Of a stretch of DNA of 64,000 nt, positions 23,430 to 32,406 are shown piece after piece. Numbering within the stretch: position 1 is the stretch's first letter; each line of letters begins with the position of its first letter. The position numbers were made by a program, and so were the translations under genes. This DNA comes from Marinomonas alcarazii (GTDB lineage Bacteria > Pseudomonadota > Gammaproteobacteria > Pseudomonadales > Marinomonadaceae), in NCBI RefSeq assembly GCF_003208215.1, contig NZ_QKLW01000010.1, positions 62,001 through 126,000 on the forward strand, given 5' to 3'. The notes under the pieces were generated by a model. It searched no databases and was not told the DNA's origin. It saw only the letters and a list, made by a program, of their open reading frames with translations.

Positions 23430-24224
23430 GTGTTAAAACTTGAACATTTAAAGAAACGCTACAAAACTGGCCCTTGGGTACTGAAAGACATTAGTTTTGA
23501 AGTACCTGAAGGAGAAATTGTTGGATTAATCGGCCCCAGTGGGGCCGGTAAATCTACTTTAATCCGCTGTATAAACCGTTTGATCGAACCTTCCGAAGGC
23601 AACATTTACTTGGCGGACGCTTGTCTTAGCAAGCTATCCACCAGCCAAATGCGTACCCAACGTCGTAAAATCGGCATGATCTTCCAAGAATATGCACTGG
23701 TCGAACGATTAAGCGTGATGGAAAACGTGTTATCTGGTCGCTTGGGTTACTTGCCGTTTTGGCGCAGCTTCTTGCGTAAGTTCCCGAGCAACGACATAGA
23801 CAATGCCTTTGAATATTTAGACCGTGTTGGCTTAATCGATCACGCCAACAAACGTGCGGATGAACTGTCCGGTGGGCAGCGCCAACGTGTTGGTATTGCT
23901 CGTGCCCTCGCGCAGGATCCACGCCTTCTTCTGGTCGATGAACCAACGGCCAGTTTAGACCCGAAAACCTCACGTCAAATCATGCGACTAATCCAGTCCA
24001 TCTGCCGTGAAAACGGTTTACCGGCGATCATCAACATTCACGATGTTCCATTAGCTCAGCAATTTGTGGATCGTATTATCGGTCTTCAAGGGGGCGAGGT
24101 CGTCTTTGATGGCAAACCAGACGAGCTGACCGAAGAAGTGCTGACACGCATTTATGGTGACGAAGACTGGCACCCTACGCCTCAGGATGATGTGGAAGAG
24201 CTTGAACAGGCGGAGGTGGCTTAA
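23430..24224 (+). CDS. phnC: Phosphonate-type ABC transporter, ATP-binding protein
   Basis: 264 residues, starting at GTG 23430, 8 bp after phnD. Walker [10 protein letters not shown], signature [15 protein letters not shown], Walker [14 protein letters not shown] and the H-loop histidine in INIHDVPLA are all present. PhnC energises uptake by the two permeases that follow. The stop codon shares one base with the next start (TAATG), so translation is coupled. Confidence 0.94.
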   Translation: MLKLEHLKKRYKTGPWVLKDISFEVPEGEIVGLIGPSGAGKSTLIRCINRLIEPSEGNIYLADACLSKLSTSQMRTQRRKIGMIFQEYALVERLSVMENVLSGRLGYLPFWRSFLRKFPSNDIDNAFEYLDRVGLIDHANKRADELSGGQRQRVGIARALAQDPRLLLVDEPTASLDPKTSRQIMRLIQSICRENGLPAIINIHDVPLAQQFVDRIIGLQGGEVVFDGKPDELTEEVLTRIYGDEDWHPTPQDDVEELEQAEVA

Positions 24225-25012
24225 TGCGCACTTGGCAAAGGCCGCATTACCTCGTCCCAAATAAGCGCTGGCGCTTAGCGCTTTGGGCAATATTTATCGC
24301 CTATTTAGTCGTTGGTATTGGCAGTGTCGAGGTGAACTGGATGCGCGCTTACGAAGGGTTAGATCGTGGCGCTAAATTTCTTTCTGGCTTTTTACAGCCC
24401 GACTTTACCAGCCGAGCAAAAGACATCTACGCAGGCATTTTAGAAAGCCTGACGATGACGGTAACATCCACCGTGGTGGGTGTTTTGCTCTCGCTGCCCT
24501 TTGGCGTTGGCGCCGCTCGCAATATTTCGCCTAAGCCGATTTATTTGTTTTGCCGCGCTTTCATTGCTTTGTCGCGCTCTATGCAAGAAATCATTGTGGC
24601 GATATTCCTTGTTGCCTTGTTTGGCTTCGGTGCGTTTGCCGGCTTCCTAACGCTGACTTATGCCACCATCGGCTTTCTTGGTAAGTTGCTGGCCGAAGAA
24701 ATCGAAGGCATTGACCGCAAGCAGTTAGAAGCCATCAGTGCCACTGGCGCCTCTTGGTTGCAGCGCGTTCACATGGCAATTTGGCCGCAAGTTATGCCGC
24801 GTATGATTGGTCTGTCTTTCTATCGTTTTGATATCAACTTTCGTGAATCGGCGGTTATCGGCATCGTCGGTGCGGGTGGCATAGGCGCGACTTTGAACAC
24901 CGCTATCGATCGCTACGAATACGATTCCGCAGGCGCCATTCTTCTTATCATTATTGTCATTGTTATGGCGTGCGAATATTTATCAGGATGGATTAGAAAA
25001 TGGGTCAGTTAG
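24224..25012 (+). CDS. phnE: Phosphonate-type ABC transporter, permease 1
   Basis: 262 residues with about six membrane helices. The EAA-type cytoplasmic loop is EAISATGASWLQRVHMAIWPQVMPRMIG. The C-terminal NFRESAVIGIVGAGGIGATL is the usual PhnE ending. It overlaps phnC by one base and the next permease by 13 bp. Confidence 0.93.
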   Translation: MRTWQRPHYLVPNKRWRLALWAIFIAYLVVGIGSVEVNWMRAYEGLDRGAKFLSGFLQPDFTSRAKDIYAGILESLTMTVTSTVVGVLLSLPFGVGAARNISPKPIYLFCRAFIALSRSMQEIIVAIFLVALFGFGAFAGFLTLTYATIGFLGKLLAEEIEGIDRKQLEAISATGASWLQRVHMAIWPQVMPRMIGLSFYRFDINFRESAVIGIVGAGGIGATLNTAIDRYEYDSAGAILLIIIVIVMACEYLSGWIRKWVS

Positions 25013-25809
25013 ATCAATCGACGCTTTGGCATAGCAATAACCGTCGCCACGCGCGGATCGTCTGGGGGTTCTGGTTTATCACTGTGTTGCTAACCGTTTA
25101 CTGCTGGCAGGTGATGAACGAAGAAACCATGTGGATATTTGTCTACGATGCTCCCGAGCAAGGCGCAGATCTTCTTAGCCGCATGTTTCCGCCAAACTGG
25201 CTTTATATCAATCAGCTGTATGAAGCCTTGTGGGACACGCTCAATATCGCCACGTTGGGGACATTGCTTGGTGTGATACTGGCGTTTCCCGTTGCTTTTT
25301 TGGCCGCCAGAAACACCACACCATCAACTAGGTTTGTTCGCCCTGTGGCGCTGTTTATCATCGCGGCATCGCGCTCTATCAATTCCTTGATTTGGGCATT
25401 GCTGCTGGTGTCTATCTTAGGGCCTGGGATTTTGGCGGGCATCATTGCCATCGGTTTACGTTCTATTGGCTTTGTCGCCAAGCTGCTTTATGAAAGCATT
25501 GAAGAAACCAATGGCACCAGCGTAGAAGCCATCGAATCCACGGGCGCATCACGCTTTCAGGTGATCAATTACGCGATCATCCCGCAGATATTGCCAGCCT
25601 TTTTGAGCATCGCGATTTTCCGTTGGGATATTAATATTCGTGAATCGACGATTTTAGGGCTTGTTGGCGCGGGCGGCATCGGCCTGTTCTTGTCTTCGTC
25701 ACTGAATACTTTGGCGTGGCCTCAAGTGACGCTGATCATCCTTGTGATCCTTGCCACCGTGGTCGTATCGGAATACTTCTCGGCAAAAGTACGCAGCTTA
25801 CTTATCTAA
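25000..25809 (+). CDS. phnE: Phosphonate-type ABC transporter, permease 2
   Basis: 269 residues, paralogous to the gene before it. The EAA loop is EAIESTGASRFQVINYAIIPQILPAFLS and the ending is NIRESTILGLVGAGGIGLFL. Two PhnE-type permeases in tandem imply a heterodimeric membrane channel. Last gene of the operon; a hairpin follows. Confidence 0.93.
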   Translation: MGQLDQSTLWHSNNRRHARIVWGFWFITVLLTVYCWQVMNEETMWIFVYDAPEQGADLLSRMFPPNWLYINQLYEALWDTLNIATLGTLLGVILAFPVAFLAARNTTPSTRFVRPVALFIIAASRSINSLIWALLLVSILGPGILAGIIAIGLRSIGFVAKLLYESIEETNGTSVEAIESTGASRFQVINYAIIPQILPAFLSIAIFRWDINIRESTILGLVGAGGIGLFLSSSLNTLAWPQVTLIILVILATVVVSEYFSAKVRSLLI

Positions 25810-25812
25810 ACC

Positions 25813-25846
25813 AAAAGCACCATTAGATCTCACGGCCTAATGGTGC
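25813..25846 (-). terminator. Hairpin between phnE and the sodium channel gene
   Basis: 10-bp stem GCACCATTAG with its complement and a 10-nt loop. On the minus strand it is followed by TTTT, so it most likely ends the channel transcript, and it may also end the phn operon. Confidence 0.6.
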
Positions 25847-25866
25847 AAATGGGTTCCTTTTCGTTC

Positions 25867-26694
25867 CTACGATTTATTCATATCGCGACGCAGTGCCTGT
25901 AATTCTTGCTGGAGCTGCTGCATTTGCTCCATTAGCTGTTTTTGAGTCGCTTTTTCTTCATCCATCTCGTCTTTGTGTTCATCATCATGCATGGTCTGTA
26001 CAGCATTGACGATAACGGCAATGAAGAGGTTAAGCATGGTAAAAGTGGCGATCAGAATGAATGGAATAAAAAACGCCCAAGCATAAGGGAAAGCTTCCAT
26101 GACAGGCCGCGCAATCCCCATTGACCAGCTTTCTAGAGTCATTACTTGGAACAAGGTATACAGCGAAGCACCTAGGCTGCCAAACCATTCAGGAAACGCC
26201 TCACCAAACAACTTAGTCACCATGACCGCAGCCACGTAATACACAAGCCCCAGCACCATAGCGATAGATAACATGCCATTCAGGGATTTAATCAAAGCTC
26301 CGACTATTTTCTTCATCGATGGGACAAAAGTCAGAACACGCAACACTCGCAATACTCTGAGTGAACGCAATACAGCGAAAGGCCCACTCGCCGGAACCAG
26401 CGCGATGCCCACCACAATGAAGTCGAACACATTCCAGCCGTCTTTGAAAAAAGCCAAGCGATGCACAAATAAACGGATGGTTAACTCCACCACAAACACC
26501 GCCAATATAACTTTGTCCAAGGCGATTAAAAACGGACCAACAGCAGCCATGATATCTGACGAGGTTTCTAACCCTAGAATCACCGCATTAACTAAAATAA
26601 ATGCCAGCAAAATACGCTGTACCGTGATGTTTTCAATAAACACCTTTAAACGCTGACGAATTGAATTCGCAGGCACAAACAGTGTACTGGACAT
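25867..26694 (-). CDS. Bacterial voltage-gated sodium channel (BacNav type)
   Basis: 275 residues from ATG 26694 (MSSTLFVPAN), preceded by GAGG at 5 bp; a GTG six bases upstream is possible. One six-helix ion-channel unit, as in NaChBac and NavAb. The S4 voltage sensor has arginines every third residue (R110, R113, R116, R119). The pore selectivity filter TLESWSM (186-192) is the signature of sodium-selective BacNav channels. S6 is followed by a polar neck and a C-terminal coiled coil rich in Q and E (~250-272), the tetramer bundle. A sodium-selective tetramer is expected. Such channels are common in marine bacteria and have been linked to motility and pH response. Confidence 0.93.
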   Translation of the reverse strand: MSSTLFVPANSIRQRLKVFIENITVQRILLAFILVNAVILGLETSSDIMAAVGPFLIALDKVILAVFVVELTIRLFVHRLAFFKDGWNVFDFIVVGIALVPASGPFAVLRSLRVLRVLRVLTFVPSMKKIVGALIKSLNGMLSIAMVLGLVYYVAAVMVTKLFGEAFPEWFGSLGASLYTLFQVMTLESWSMGIARPVMEAFPYAWAFFIPFILIATFTMLNLFIAVIVNAVQTMHDDEHKDEMDEEKATQKQLMEQMQQLQQELQALRRDMNKS

Positions 26695-26858
26695 GATCAC
26701 CTCAATTTAAACATTCTAAACAGGGAGTAAATGGATGCCATTCTATGGCAAGGCCAAAGAAGATCAATCTATTTTGATGTAAACAAATTAGGCAATTAGA
26801 GGATTATGACTGCCCGCTTTTGCTTAATCTTTTGATACCAAGCACACACAAAAACAGT

Positions 26859-26908
26859 CTACTGATCAAAGAAATATCCTCGTGATATTCAGTCAAACTG
26901 GTCAGTAG
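26859..26908. other. Nested inverted repeat in the 26695-27010 intergenic region
   Basis: CTACTGATCA pairs with TGGTCAGTAG (one G-T), and inside it AATATC pairs with GATATT. No T-run follows. It could be a structured leader, an operator or a small repeat element. Nothing else is clear in this 316-bp gap apart from a promoter-like TTTACA near 26959 ahead of the small lipoprotein gene. Confidence 0.4.
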
Positions 26909-27010
26909 AACGTTAAAACGCCTTATCCTAAGTTAAATCAAAATAGTGGATTACCCTTTACAAAGCTTTTTGTTACTCTGTAAAAACTCCAAACAAAAAG
27001 AGGTTTGAAC

Positions 27011-27145
27011 ATGAAGTTTCCATTATTAGTCATTGCGGTAACACTTGCATTAGCTGGCTGCGCAAATACTTGGGAAGGCGTGAAAGAAGACTCCTCAAAA
27101 GCGTACAACAGCACGAAAGAAACGATTCATGAAGCGACTGAATAA
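27011..27145 (+). CDS. Entericidin-like small lipoprotein
   Basis: 44 residues. MKFPLLVIAVTLALAGC is a lipoprotein signal with lipobox LAGC (C17). The mature part CANTWEGVKEDSSKAYNSTK resembles entericidins (CNTxxGxGxD...), tiny envelope lipoproteins; in E. coli EcnA/EcnB are an antidote/toxin pair. Only one such gene is present here. RBS AAAGAGG precedes the start. A strong terminator 30 bp after the stop makes it a monocistronic unit. Confidence 0.75.
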   Translation: MKFPLLVIAVTLALAGCANTWEGVKEDSSKAYNSTKETIHEATE

Positions 27146-27174
27146 GTCACTTTTATAAGTCATGACCGTATTTT

Positions 27175-27212
27175 AAAGCCCGCTTTTACGCTATGTAAAA
27201 GCGGGCTTTTTC
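27175..27212. terminator. Rho-independent terminator after the entericidin-like gene
   Basis: A perfect 15-bp stem (AAAGCCCGCTTTTAC with its complement), a 5-nt loop and a T-tract on the plus strand. It touches the stop codon of the convergent LysR gene and could serve both. Confidence 0.88.
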
Positions 27213-28104
27213 ACATACAAAGGTCCGCAGAAAACGCATTTTTACAAGCATCAAATAACCATTGGTAAGCGGGGCCGCGGTTCGCGCCTTTTTTGGAGAC
27301 CAAATCCACAGGAACAGACCAAGGCTTGTGGTCAAAAGTCACGTCGATTTTATGAATATCACCGGTTTCGATGAATGGTTGAACCAAGGATAAGGGCAAA
27401 TACGCCCAACCTATTTTTTGTTGTATCAACTCTAAAACCGCGTAGTTACTTGTACACCACCATGCGTTTGGCGTCATGCTGATTAAGGCTTGCGACTCTT
27501 TTTTAAAAAAACCACGAACGGCTATTTGCCGATAGGGTGCAAGGTCAGATTCCGACAATAAGCTCAGCTCTGCCAAAGGAAAGTCACAGTGGCAAACAGC
27601 AATAAAGTCCACACCGCCCACGTAGCAGAAATCAACTTGCTTGTTCGCTTCTACCTCTGAAAACATAATCCCCATATCAATATTACCATTCGCCACGGCT
27701 TCGGTAATATCGGGAGAAGCAAGGGATACGATGTCTAGCTGGACATAAGGAAATTGCTGAGCAAATAGCGCAAATATCGACGACACATGAGGGGCGATTA
27801 ACGCATCATCAATGGCAATGGTGAGCGCACTTTCTTCGCGTCGATGAATGGATTCGGCAATTTTTTCAAACTCATGGGACTGGGCTAAAAGCGCTTTCGC
27901 ACTGCGAATTAAGCGCTCCCCTTCTGATGTTAGCTTTGGACTGCGAGAGGTGCGATCAAACAGTTCAACCCCCAAGTCTATTTCTAAGCTGCTGATGCCG
28001 TGGCTCACGGCGGACTGAACCTTGCCTAGTTTTCTCGCGCACGCTGAAAAAGACCCTAATTCAGCGGACAACACCAACATATTAATTTGTTCAAGACTTA
28101 ACAT
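27211..28104 (-). CDS. LysR family transcriptional regulator, divergent from sugE
   Basis: 297 residues from ATG 28104 (MLSLEQINMLVLSAELGSFSACA), the normal LysR size; an open frame reaching back to 28296 would overlap sugE. The winged HTH is SFSACARKLGKVQSAVSHGISSLEIDLGVELFDR, and the substrate-binding domain follows from ~90. The gene is transcribed away from the SugE/Gdx exporter with a 107-bp gap holding duplicated AATATCGATA sites, so it probably controls that exporter. Confidence 0.9.
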   Translation of the reverse strand: MLSLEQINMLVLSAELGSFSACARKLGKVQSAVSHGISSLEIDLGVELFDRTSRSPKLTSEGERLIRSAKALLAQSHEFEKIAESIHRREESALTIAIDDALIAPHVSSIFALFAQQFPYVQLDIVSLASPDITEAVANGNIDMGIMFSEVEANKQVDFCYVGGVDFIAVCHCDFPLAELSLLSESDLAPYRQIAVRGFFKKESQALISMTPNAWWCTSNYAVLELIQQKIGWAYLPLSLVQPFIETGDIHKIDVTFDHKPWSVPVDLVSKKGANRGPAYQWLFDACKNAFSADLCM

Positions 28105-28110
28105 ATGAAA

Positions 28111-28153
28111 AATATCGATAGTTAATAACTTTTTATCATCATAAATATCGATA
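28111..28153. promoter_or_regulatory. Duplicated AATATCGATA sites in the lysR-sugE intergenic region
   Basis: AATATCGATA occurs at 28111-28120 and 28144-28153, 33 bp apart (about three helical turns), each containing the palindrome ATCGAT. The position between divergent genes suits a LysR regulator site. Confidence 0.5.
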
Positions 28154-28211
28154 CTATAAAAAGCAACTTCGCCCACATGAATGCGAATATTTTTAGTATG
28201 GAGTAATGGAA

Positions 28212-28529
28212 ATGAGTTGGTTGTATTTGCTACTGGCAGGATTAACAGAAATCGGTTGGCCTGTTGGGCTAAAGATGGCGCAATCAGGAGGATCAAAACT
28301 GTTGGGGATTTCTATTGCCATTTTCTTTATGGCGGTCAGTGGTACCTTGCTTTGGTTGGCACAGAAAGAAATTCCCATGGGAACCGCCTATGCGGTTTGG
28401 ACAGGAATCGGTGCATCTGGTACGTTTCTGCTAGGTATTTGGTTTTATGGCGATCCGACATCCTTGCTTCGCTACATGGGCGTACTGCTGATTATCCTTG
28501 GCGTGGTGGTGTTAAAGTTTGCCCATTAA
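28212..28529 (+). CDS. sugE: SMR family guanidinium exporter SugE/Gdx
   Basis: 105 residues from ATG 28212 (MSWLYLLLAGLTEIGW), with GGAG 8 bp upstream; the ATG two codons earlier is too close to the RBS. Four membrane helices. The Gdx/SugE pattern is visible: the essential glutamate in AGLTEIGW, W-P-V-G-L-K after it, and GTAYAVWTGIGA. Proteins of this clade export guanidinium ions and some quaternary ammonium compounds as dual-topology dimers. I saw no guanidine riboswitch upstream; control is probably by the LysR protein. Confidence 0.92.
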   Translation: MSWLYLLLAGLTEIGWPVGLKMAQSGGSKLLGISIAIFFMAVSGTLLWLAQKEIPMGTAYAVWTGIGASGTFLLGIWFYGDPTSLLRYMGVLLIILGVVVLKFAH

Positions 28530-28608
28530 GTTGGGCAATTCACCTTGCGTTATGGTGAGTAAAGCCGAAAAATAAGCTGACCACTCTTCAGCCTGTGAGC
28601 CTATCGAG

Positions 28609-29538
28609 ATGATCCACCGTGTTAACCTAAATTTGTTGCGTTCCTTAAAGGTGTTGCTAGAGGAGCGTCATGTTAGCCACGCGGCCGATAAATTGAATCT
28701 GACGCAATCGGCGGTGAGCCGCCAACTCAGTCAACTACGAAGCTTATTTGCCGATCCATTGCTCATTCGCGAAGGCAATACCTTGATTCCCACACCCAAA
28801 GCATTGCAGCTGCAAGCAAAGTTAGCGCATTGGTTTCTGGAGTTGGATGATTTACTGGTGGAAGAAGCATTCGATCCGGAAAAGTGGCATGGGGAATTTG
28901 TGCTCTCTTCCAGCGATTATGTGGCGCAGTATATTTTGCCCAATATTTTCGAAGCCTTGGCGGTACAAGCCCCCAATGTATCCATACAGTATCGTTTGTG
29001 GCAGCCGGATTTATTGCCTCAACTTGCTACCTCGGATATTCAATTGGCATCAAGCATGTCTCCGACACAACCAGAAGGTGTGTCTTCTATTCAAATAGGT
29101 GAAGACGTCCCAGTTTGCGTAATGAGCCGTGCCCACCCTTTGGCTAAGCAAGACTCTTTAAGTGTGACCGATCTACTCGCTTACGCGCATATTAAAGTGA
29201 TCGGTGGTGGCGACAAAGACAGTTACGTGGATGAAGCATTGGCCAATCTACAAAAGCAGCGCCGTTTTGCGCTAAAAGTGCCATTTTTCTATGCGGCGGC
29301 GCAATCGCTGTGTCAAAGTCAGCACCTCATGGTGATTCCAGAGCACATTGCCCGAAACTTAAAAAAGCACTTCTCGCTTACCTATAAACCCCTTCCCATC
29401 ACTACACCACGTCATAAGTACTGGCTCTTATGGCATGCTAAATACGACAACGACCCTTCTCACCTATGGATCAGAAGCCTTGTTTTGCAGGTAATGTCAG
29501 AAGCCACTTACTCCATTGGTTATGACGCAAAATCATAG
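28609..29538 (+). CDS. LysR family transcriptional regulator, upstream of the LysE-type exporter
   Basis: 309 residues. The N-terminus MIHRVNLNLLRSLKVLLEERHVSHAADKLNLTQSAVSRQLSQLR is of the NodD/LinR/NahR-like LysR subgroup. The ligand-binding domain has FVLSSSDYVAQYILP, typical of the same subgroup. It is followed on the same strand after 74 bp by a LysE-type exporter gene. The inducer is unknown. Confidence 0.9.
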   Translation: MIHRVNLNLLRSLKVLLEERHVSHAADKLNLTQSAVSRQLSQLRSLFADPLLIREGNTLIPTPKALQLQAKLAHWFLELDDLLVEEAFDPEKWHGEFVLSSSDYVAQYILPNIFEALAVQAPNVSIQYRLWQPDLLPQLATSDIQLASSMSPTQPEGVSSIQIGEDVPVCVMSRAHPLAKQDSLSVTDLLAYAHIKVIGGGDKDSYVDEALANLQKQRRFALKVPFFYAAAQSLCQSQHLMVIPEHIARNLKKHFSLTYKPLPITTPRHKYWLLWHAKYDNDPSHLWIRSLVLQVMSEATYSIGYDAKS

Positions 29539-29612
29539 CCATCATGAGAAAATATGATTTCATATAATACTAAGGGCTTGCTAATCTGCTTCCATCATTA
29601 AGGAGCAAGCGT

Positions 29613-30227
29613 ATGTCACTGTCTATTTGGTTTTCCCTATTCACCATTTGTTTACTTGGCGCCATCTCACCAGGGCCAAGTCTCGCGATGGTCATTAAAC
29701 ACAGTTTAGCGGGTGGTCGAGCAAACGGTTTGGCTACGTCTTGGGCGCACGCAACGGGCATTGGCTTGTACGCATTGCTGTCTATGCTTGGCTTGGCGGT
29801 GATTTTCCATCAGTTGCCTTTGCTATTTAATATCATCAGTTACGCGGGGGCGGCGTATTTGGCTTACCTTGGTGTGAATGCTCTGCGTTCCAAAGGTGGC
29901 ATTGCGGCCAAACTGGAATCCGGCACTCGCGTTAGTGTGTTTCAGTCAGCCAAAGAAGGTTTTCTGGTCTCGATTTTAAGCCCTAAAATAGCCTTGTTTT
30001 TTGCCGCGCTATTCAGCCCTTTTGTTGCCGAAGTCCATCAGGTCAGTGGAAAAATGCTTATGGTAGCAACACCTTGGCTGGTGGATGGTCTTTGGTACAC
30101 CTTGATAGCATGCCTGTTATCGAATGTGCATTTCTTGGAAAAATTGCGCAGCAAAGCCATGTGGATTGATCGTCTATCTGGCTTGTCATTAATTTTCTTG
30201 GCGCTGTATATTCTGAAGACGGTCTAA
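29613..30227 (+). CDS. LysE/RhtB family exporter
   Basis: 204 residues with about six membrane helices. The N-terminal family signature is ISPGPSLAMVIKHSLAGGRANGLATSWAHATG, followed by YAGAAYLAYLGVNALRS. It is similar in type to, but clearly different from, the exporter at 7674. RBS AAGGAG precedes ATG 29613. The LysR gene upstream is its likely regulator. The 3' end faces nimR with a 23-bp gap. Confidence 0.92.
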   Translation: MSLSIWFSLFTICLLGAISPGPSLAMVIKHSLAGGRANGLATSWAHATGIGLYALLSMLGLAVIFHQLPLLFNIISYAGAAYLAYLGVNALRSKGGIAAKLESGTRVSVFQSAKEGFLVSILSPKIALFFAALFSPFVAEVHQVSGKMLMVATPWLVDGLWYTLIACLLSNVHFLEKLRSKAMWIDRLSGLSLIFLALYILKTV

Positions 30228-30250
30228 GCCCACCACGATGAGGCGCTGTG

Positions 30251-31072
30251 TCATTCCTTGCCCCAACGTTCAATTCGATATTGCCTTGGGGATTTGCCCA
30301 GTGCTTTTTTAAAGAAGGTGATAAAAGCGCTGACGGAATCGTAGCCCAGCTCTTCAGAGATGGTTTGGATAGGCAAGTTGATCGCCAATTTTTGCAGGGC
30401 AAGGACAATGTGCAACTGACTCCGCCATTGACCAAAAGTCAGTTGTACATGGCGCTTAATCATTCGCGCCAACGTACGTTCGCTCATGGCAAAATCGCTT
30501 GCCCATTCACCTAATGTGCGCTTTTCATTCGGTCTGGCAATCAGCTCAAGTGCGAGACGATTCAATGTTGGCTCGTCAGGTATGGGAAAATCAAACTCTT
30601 CCCGTTCCAGCTGAATGAGCTGATCAATCAAGACATCAACAAGTCGATCTGTCGCTGGGTCGGTTTCTTCATAACGCTGTTGCGAATGCAGATGTAATAT
30701 TAGCTCCCGCACAAAGGGCGTAACCGTCAAGGTACAAGCCGTCTCTGGCAAAGGTAAATCACGACCATCGACAAACAGCATGCAGACATCGGCATTGGGC
30801 GAGATCTGGTTACGATGCATTTCATTACTGGGAATCCAAACGGCGCAACGAGGCGGCACAAGCCACATTTTGTCATCGATAAAGCTAGTGACAACGCCCG
30901 TGAGCGGTAACACAAGTTGGCCTTTTTGATGTTTATGCCAAGGTGTTTCCTCGCTATGTGGAACGGATTGCGAGCGCAAGACAAGAACGCGATGCGGATA
31001 ATGATCCGCAAAACAAAGGTCTGTCAGTGTCTCAAAAATGCTTTTGTCTGTATTTCGCAATTTATTGTCCAA
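30251..31072 (-). CDS. nimR: AraC family regulator of NimR (YeaM) type
   Basis: 273 residues, the same length as E. coli NimR as I recall it. An N-terminal cupin-like sensing domain (PWHKHQKGQLVLPLTG carries the histidines of the cupin) is followed by an AraC HTH at the C-terminus: RTLGEWASDFAMSERTLARMI and the ending ITFFKKALGKSPRQYR. It is divergent from a CynX/NimT-type transporter, the same pairing as nimR-nimT in E. coli, where NimR represses a 2-nitroimidazole exporter. The symbol rests on this match of type and context. Confidence 0.8.
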   Translation of the reverse strand: MDNKLRNTDKSIFETLTDLCFADHYPHRVLVLRSQSVPHSEETPWHKHQKGQLVLPLTGVVTSFIDDKMWLVPPRCAVWIPSNEMHRNQISPNADVCMLFVDGRDLPLPETACTLTVTPFVRELILHLHSQQRYEETDPATDRLVDVLIDQLIQLEREEFDFPIPDEPTLNRLALELIARPNEKRTLGEWASDFAMSERTLARMIKRHVQLTFGQWRSQLHIVLALQKLAINLPIQTISEELGYDSVSAFITFFKKALGKSPRQYRIERWGKE

Positions 31073-31156
31073 GTCGCTTAATTCAGCAAGCAGAGTAACC
31101 CATATAATAGCGAACCGACAATATTTCCAGAAAACCTCTTTTTCGAAACGGACACC

Positions 31157-32359
31157 ATGAAACGATTACAAAAATTAGCGCAACACGACGCAGCCTTTTT
31201 ACTCTTGTTCATTTTCTTGGTGGCGCTGAGTTTGCGCGGGCCAGTGACAGGCTTGCCGCCATTATTAGATAGAATCAGTGCAGATCTCCATTTAAGCAGC
31301 TCCCAATCTGGCTTGCTCACTAGCTTGCCATTGTTGGCCTTTGGTTTTTTTGCACCGGTGGCGTCTTGGCTAACTCGCCACTTTCGCATTGAGCGGATCT
31401 TGGCATCAGGCGTTGGATTGATCGCCATTGGCATGATCATTCGCGCTTTTGGTTCAATCGGTAGTTTGTATGTGGGCGCGATATTTATTGGCGCTGGGAT
31501 TGCCATTGGTAATGTTTTGCTACCAAGTTTGCTAAAACGTGAGTTCCCAAATTATGTGGTTCAGCTCACGGCCATTTATGTGCTGATGATGAGTATCGGC
31601 GGCTTTTTGATGTCGAGCCTTGCTGTGCCGTTGAGTTTATATGCCGAACAGCCCAGCTTTGATCTGCCAATGAGTGGTTGGTCGTTTGCTCTGGCCTGTC
31701 AGAGTTTGTTGATTCTGTTGCCTCTGGCAGTCTGGTTTAGCTGCAAAATAACCCAGCATCAACCACCGCAAACTGGTAACGTTGAAATATCAACGTCCGT
31801 TTGGCGCTCTGTCACTGCATGGCAAGTAGCAAGTTTTTTGGCGGTCAATTCCTTGGTCAATTATGTGGTTGTGGCTTGGGTTCCTGCAATTCTAATGAAT
31901 AATGGCTATACCGATTCAACCGCAGGTTTATACCAAGGTTACTTGCAATTAGCAGGCGCGATTCCATCGCTTATTTTGGCCCCCTTCATTCATCGTTTAG
32001 GCAGCCATAGGCGCTTATGTTTGTTTGCCACTGGATTAACAACGTTAAGCTTAGCTGGCTTTTTGTTCATCCCTAGTTGGTCTGGTGTTTGGTCCGTATC
32101 TTTTGGTTTCGGCGTTAGTATGGGCTTTATTTTAGGTTTGTCATTCGTCAGTTTGCGAACGAATAGTCCAAAGCAAGCGGCGGCCCTGTCTGGTATGGCA
32201 CAATTAATTGGTTATACACTTGCGGCCATTGGTCCGGTGTTGATTGGTGCGCTTTACGATTGGCACCAATCCTGGACTGCGCCACTTTATGTCATGCTGA
32301 GCATTGGCGTCATTTGGATGGCATTAGGCTGGATGGCAAGCCCTAAGCCTAACCATTAA
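31157..32359 (+). CDS. nimT: CynX/NimT family MFS transporter
   Basis: 400 residues with about twelve membrane helices. SLRGPVTGLPPLLDRISADLHLSSSQSGLLTSLPLLAFG is the characteristic opening of the CynX/NimT (YeaN) subfamily. The second half has LSFVSLRTNSPKQAAALSGMAQLIGY, also family-typical. A role in exporting nitroimidazole-like or cyanate-like compounds is inferred from the family and from the divergent NimR-type regulator. A terminator follows. Confidence 0.87.
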   Translation: MKRLQKLAQHDAAFLLLFIFLVALSLRGPVTGLPPLLDRISADLHLSSSQSGLLTSLPLLAFGFFAPVASWLTRHFRIERILASGVGLIAIGMIIRAFGSIGSLYVGAIFIGAGIAIGNVLLPSLLKREFPNYVVQLTAIYVLMMSIGGFLMSSLAVPLSLYAEQPSFDLPMSGWSFALACQSLLILLPLAVWFSCKITQHQPPQTGNVEISTSVWRSVTAWQVASFLAVNSLVNYVVVAWVPAILMNNGYTDSTAGLYQGYLQLAGAIPSLILAPFIHRLGSHRRLCLFATGLTTLSLAGFLFIPSWSGVWSVSFGFGVSMGFILGLSFVSLRTNSPKQAAALSGMAQLIGYTLAAIGPVLIGALYDWHQSWTAPLYVMLSIGVIWMALGWMASPKPNH

Positions 32360-32368
32360 ATTCCCCGG

Positions 32369-32406
32369 AAGATCGTAGAATTAAGACTCTTCTTCTACGA
32401 TCTTTT
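32369..32406 (+). terminator. Rho-independent terminator of the MFS transporter gene
   Basis: 12-bp stem AAGATCGTAGAA with its complement, 12-nt loop, T-tract, 9 bp after the stop codon. Confidence 0.85.

Noticed and set aside
28104-28212. Guanidine riboswitch upstream of sugE
   Set aside because: The short AT-rich gap shows only the duplicated AATATCGATA sites and no conserved riboswitch stems.
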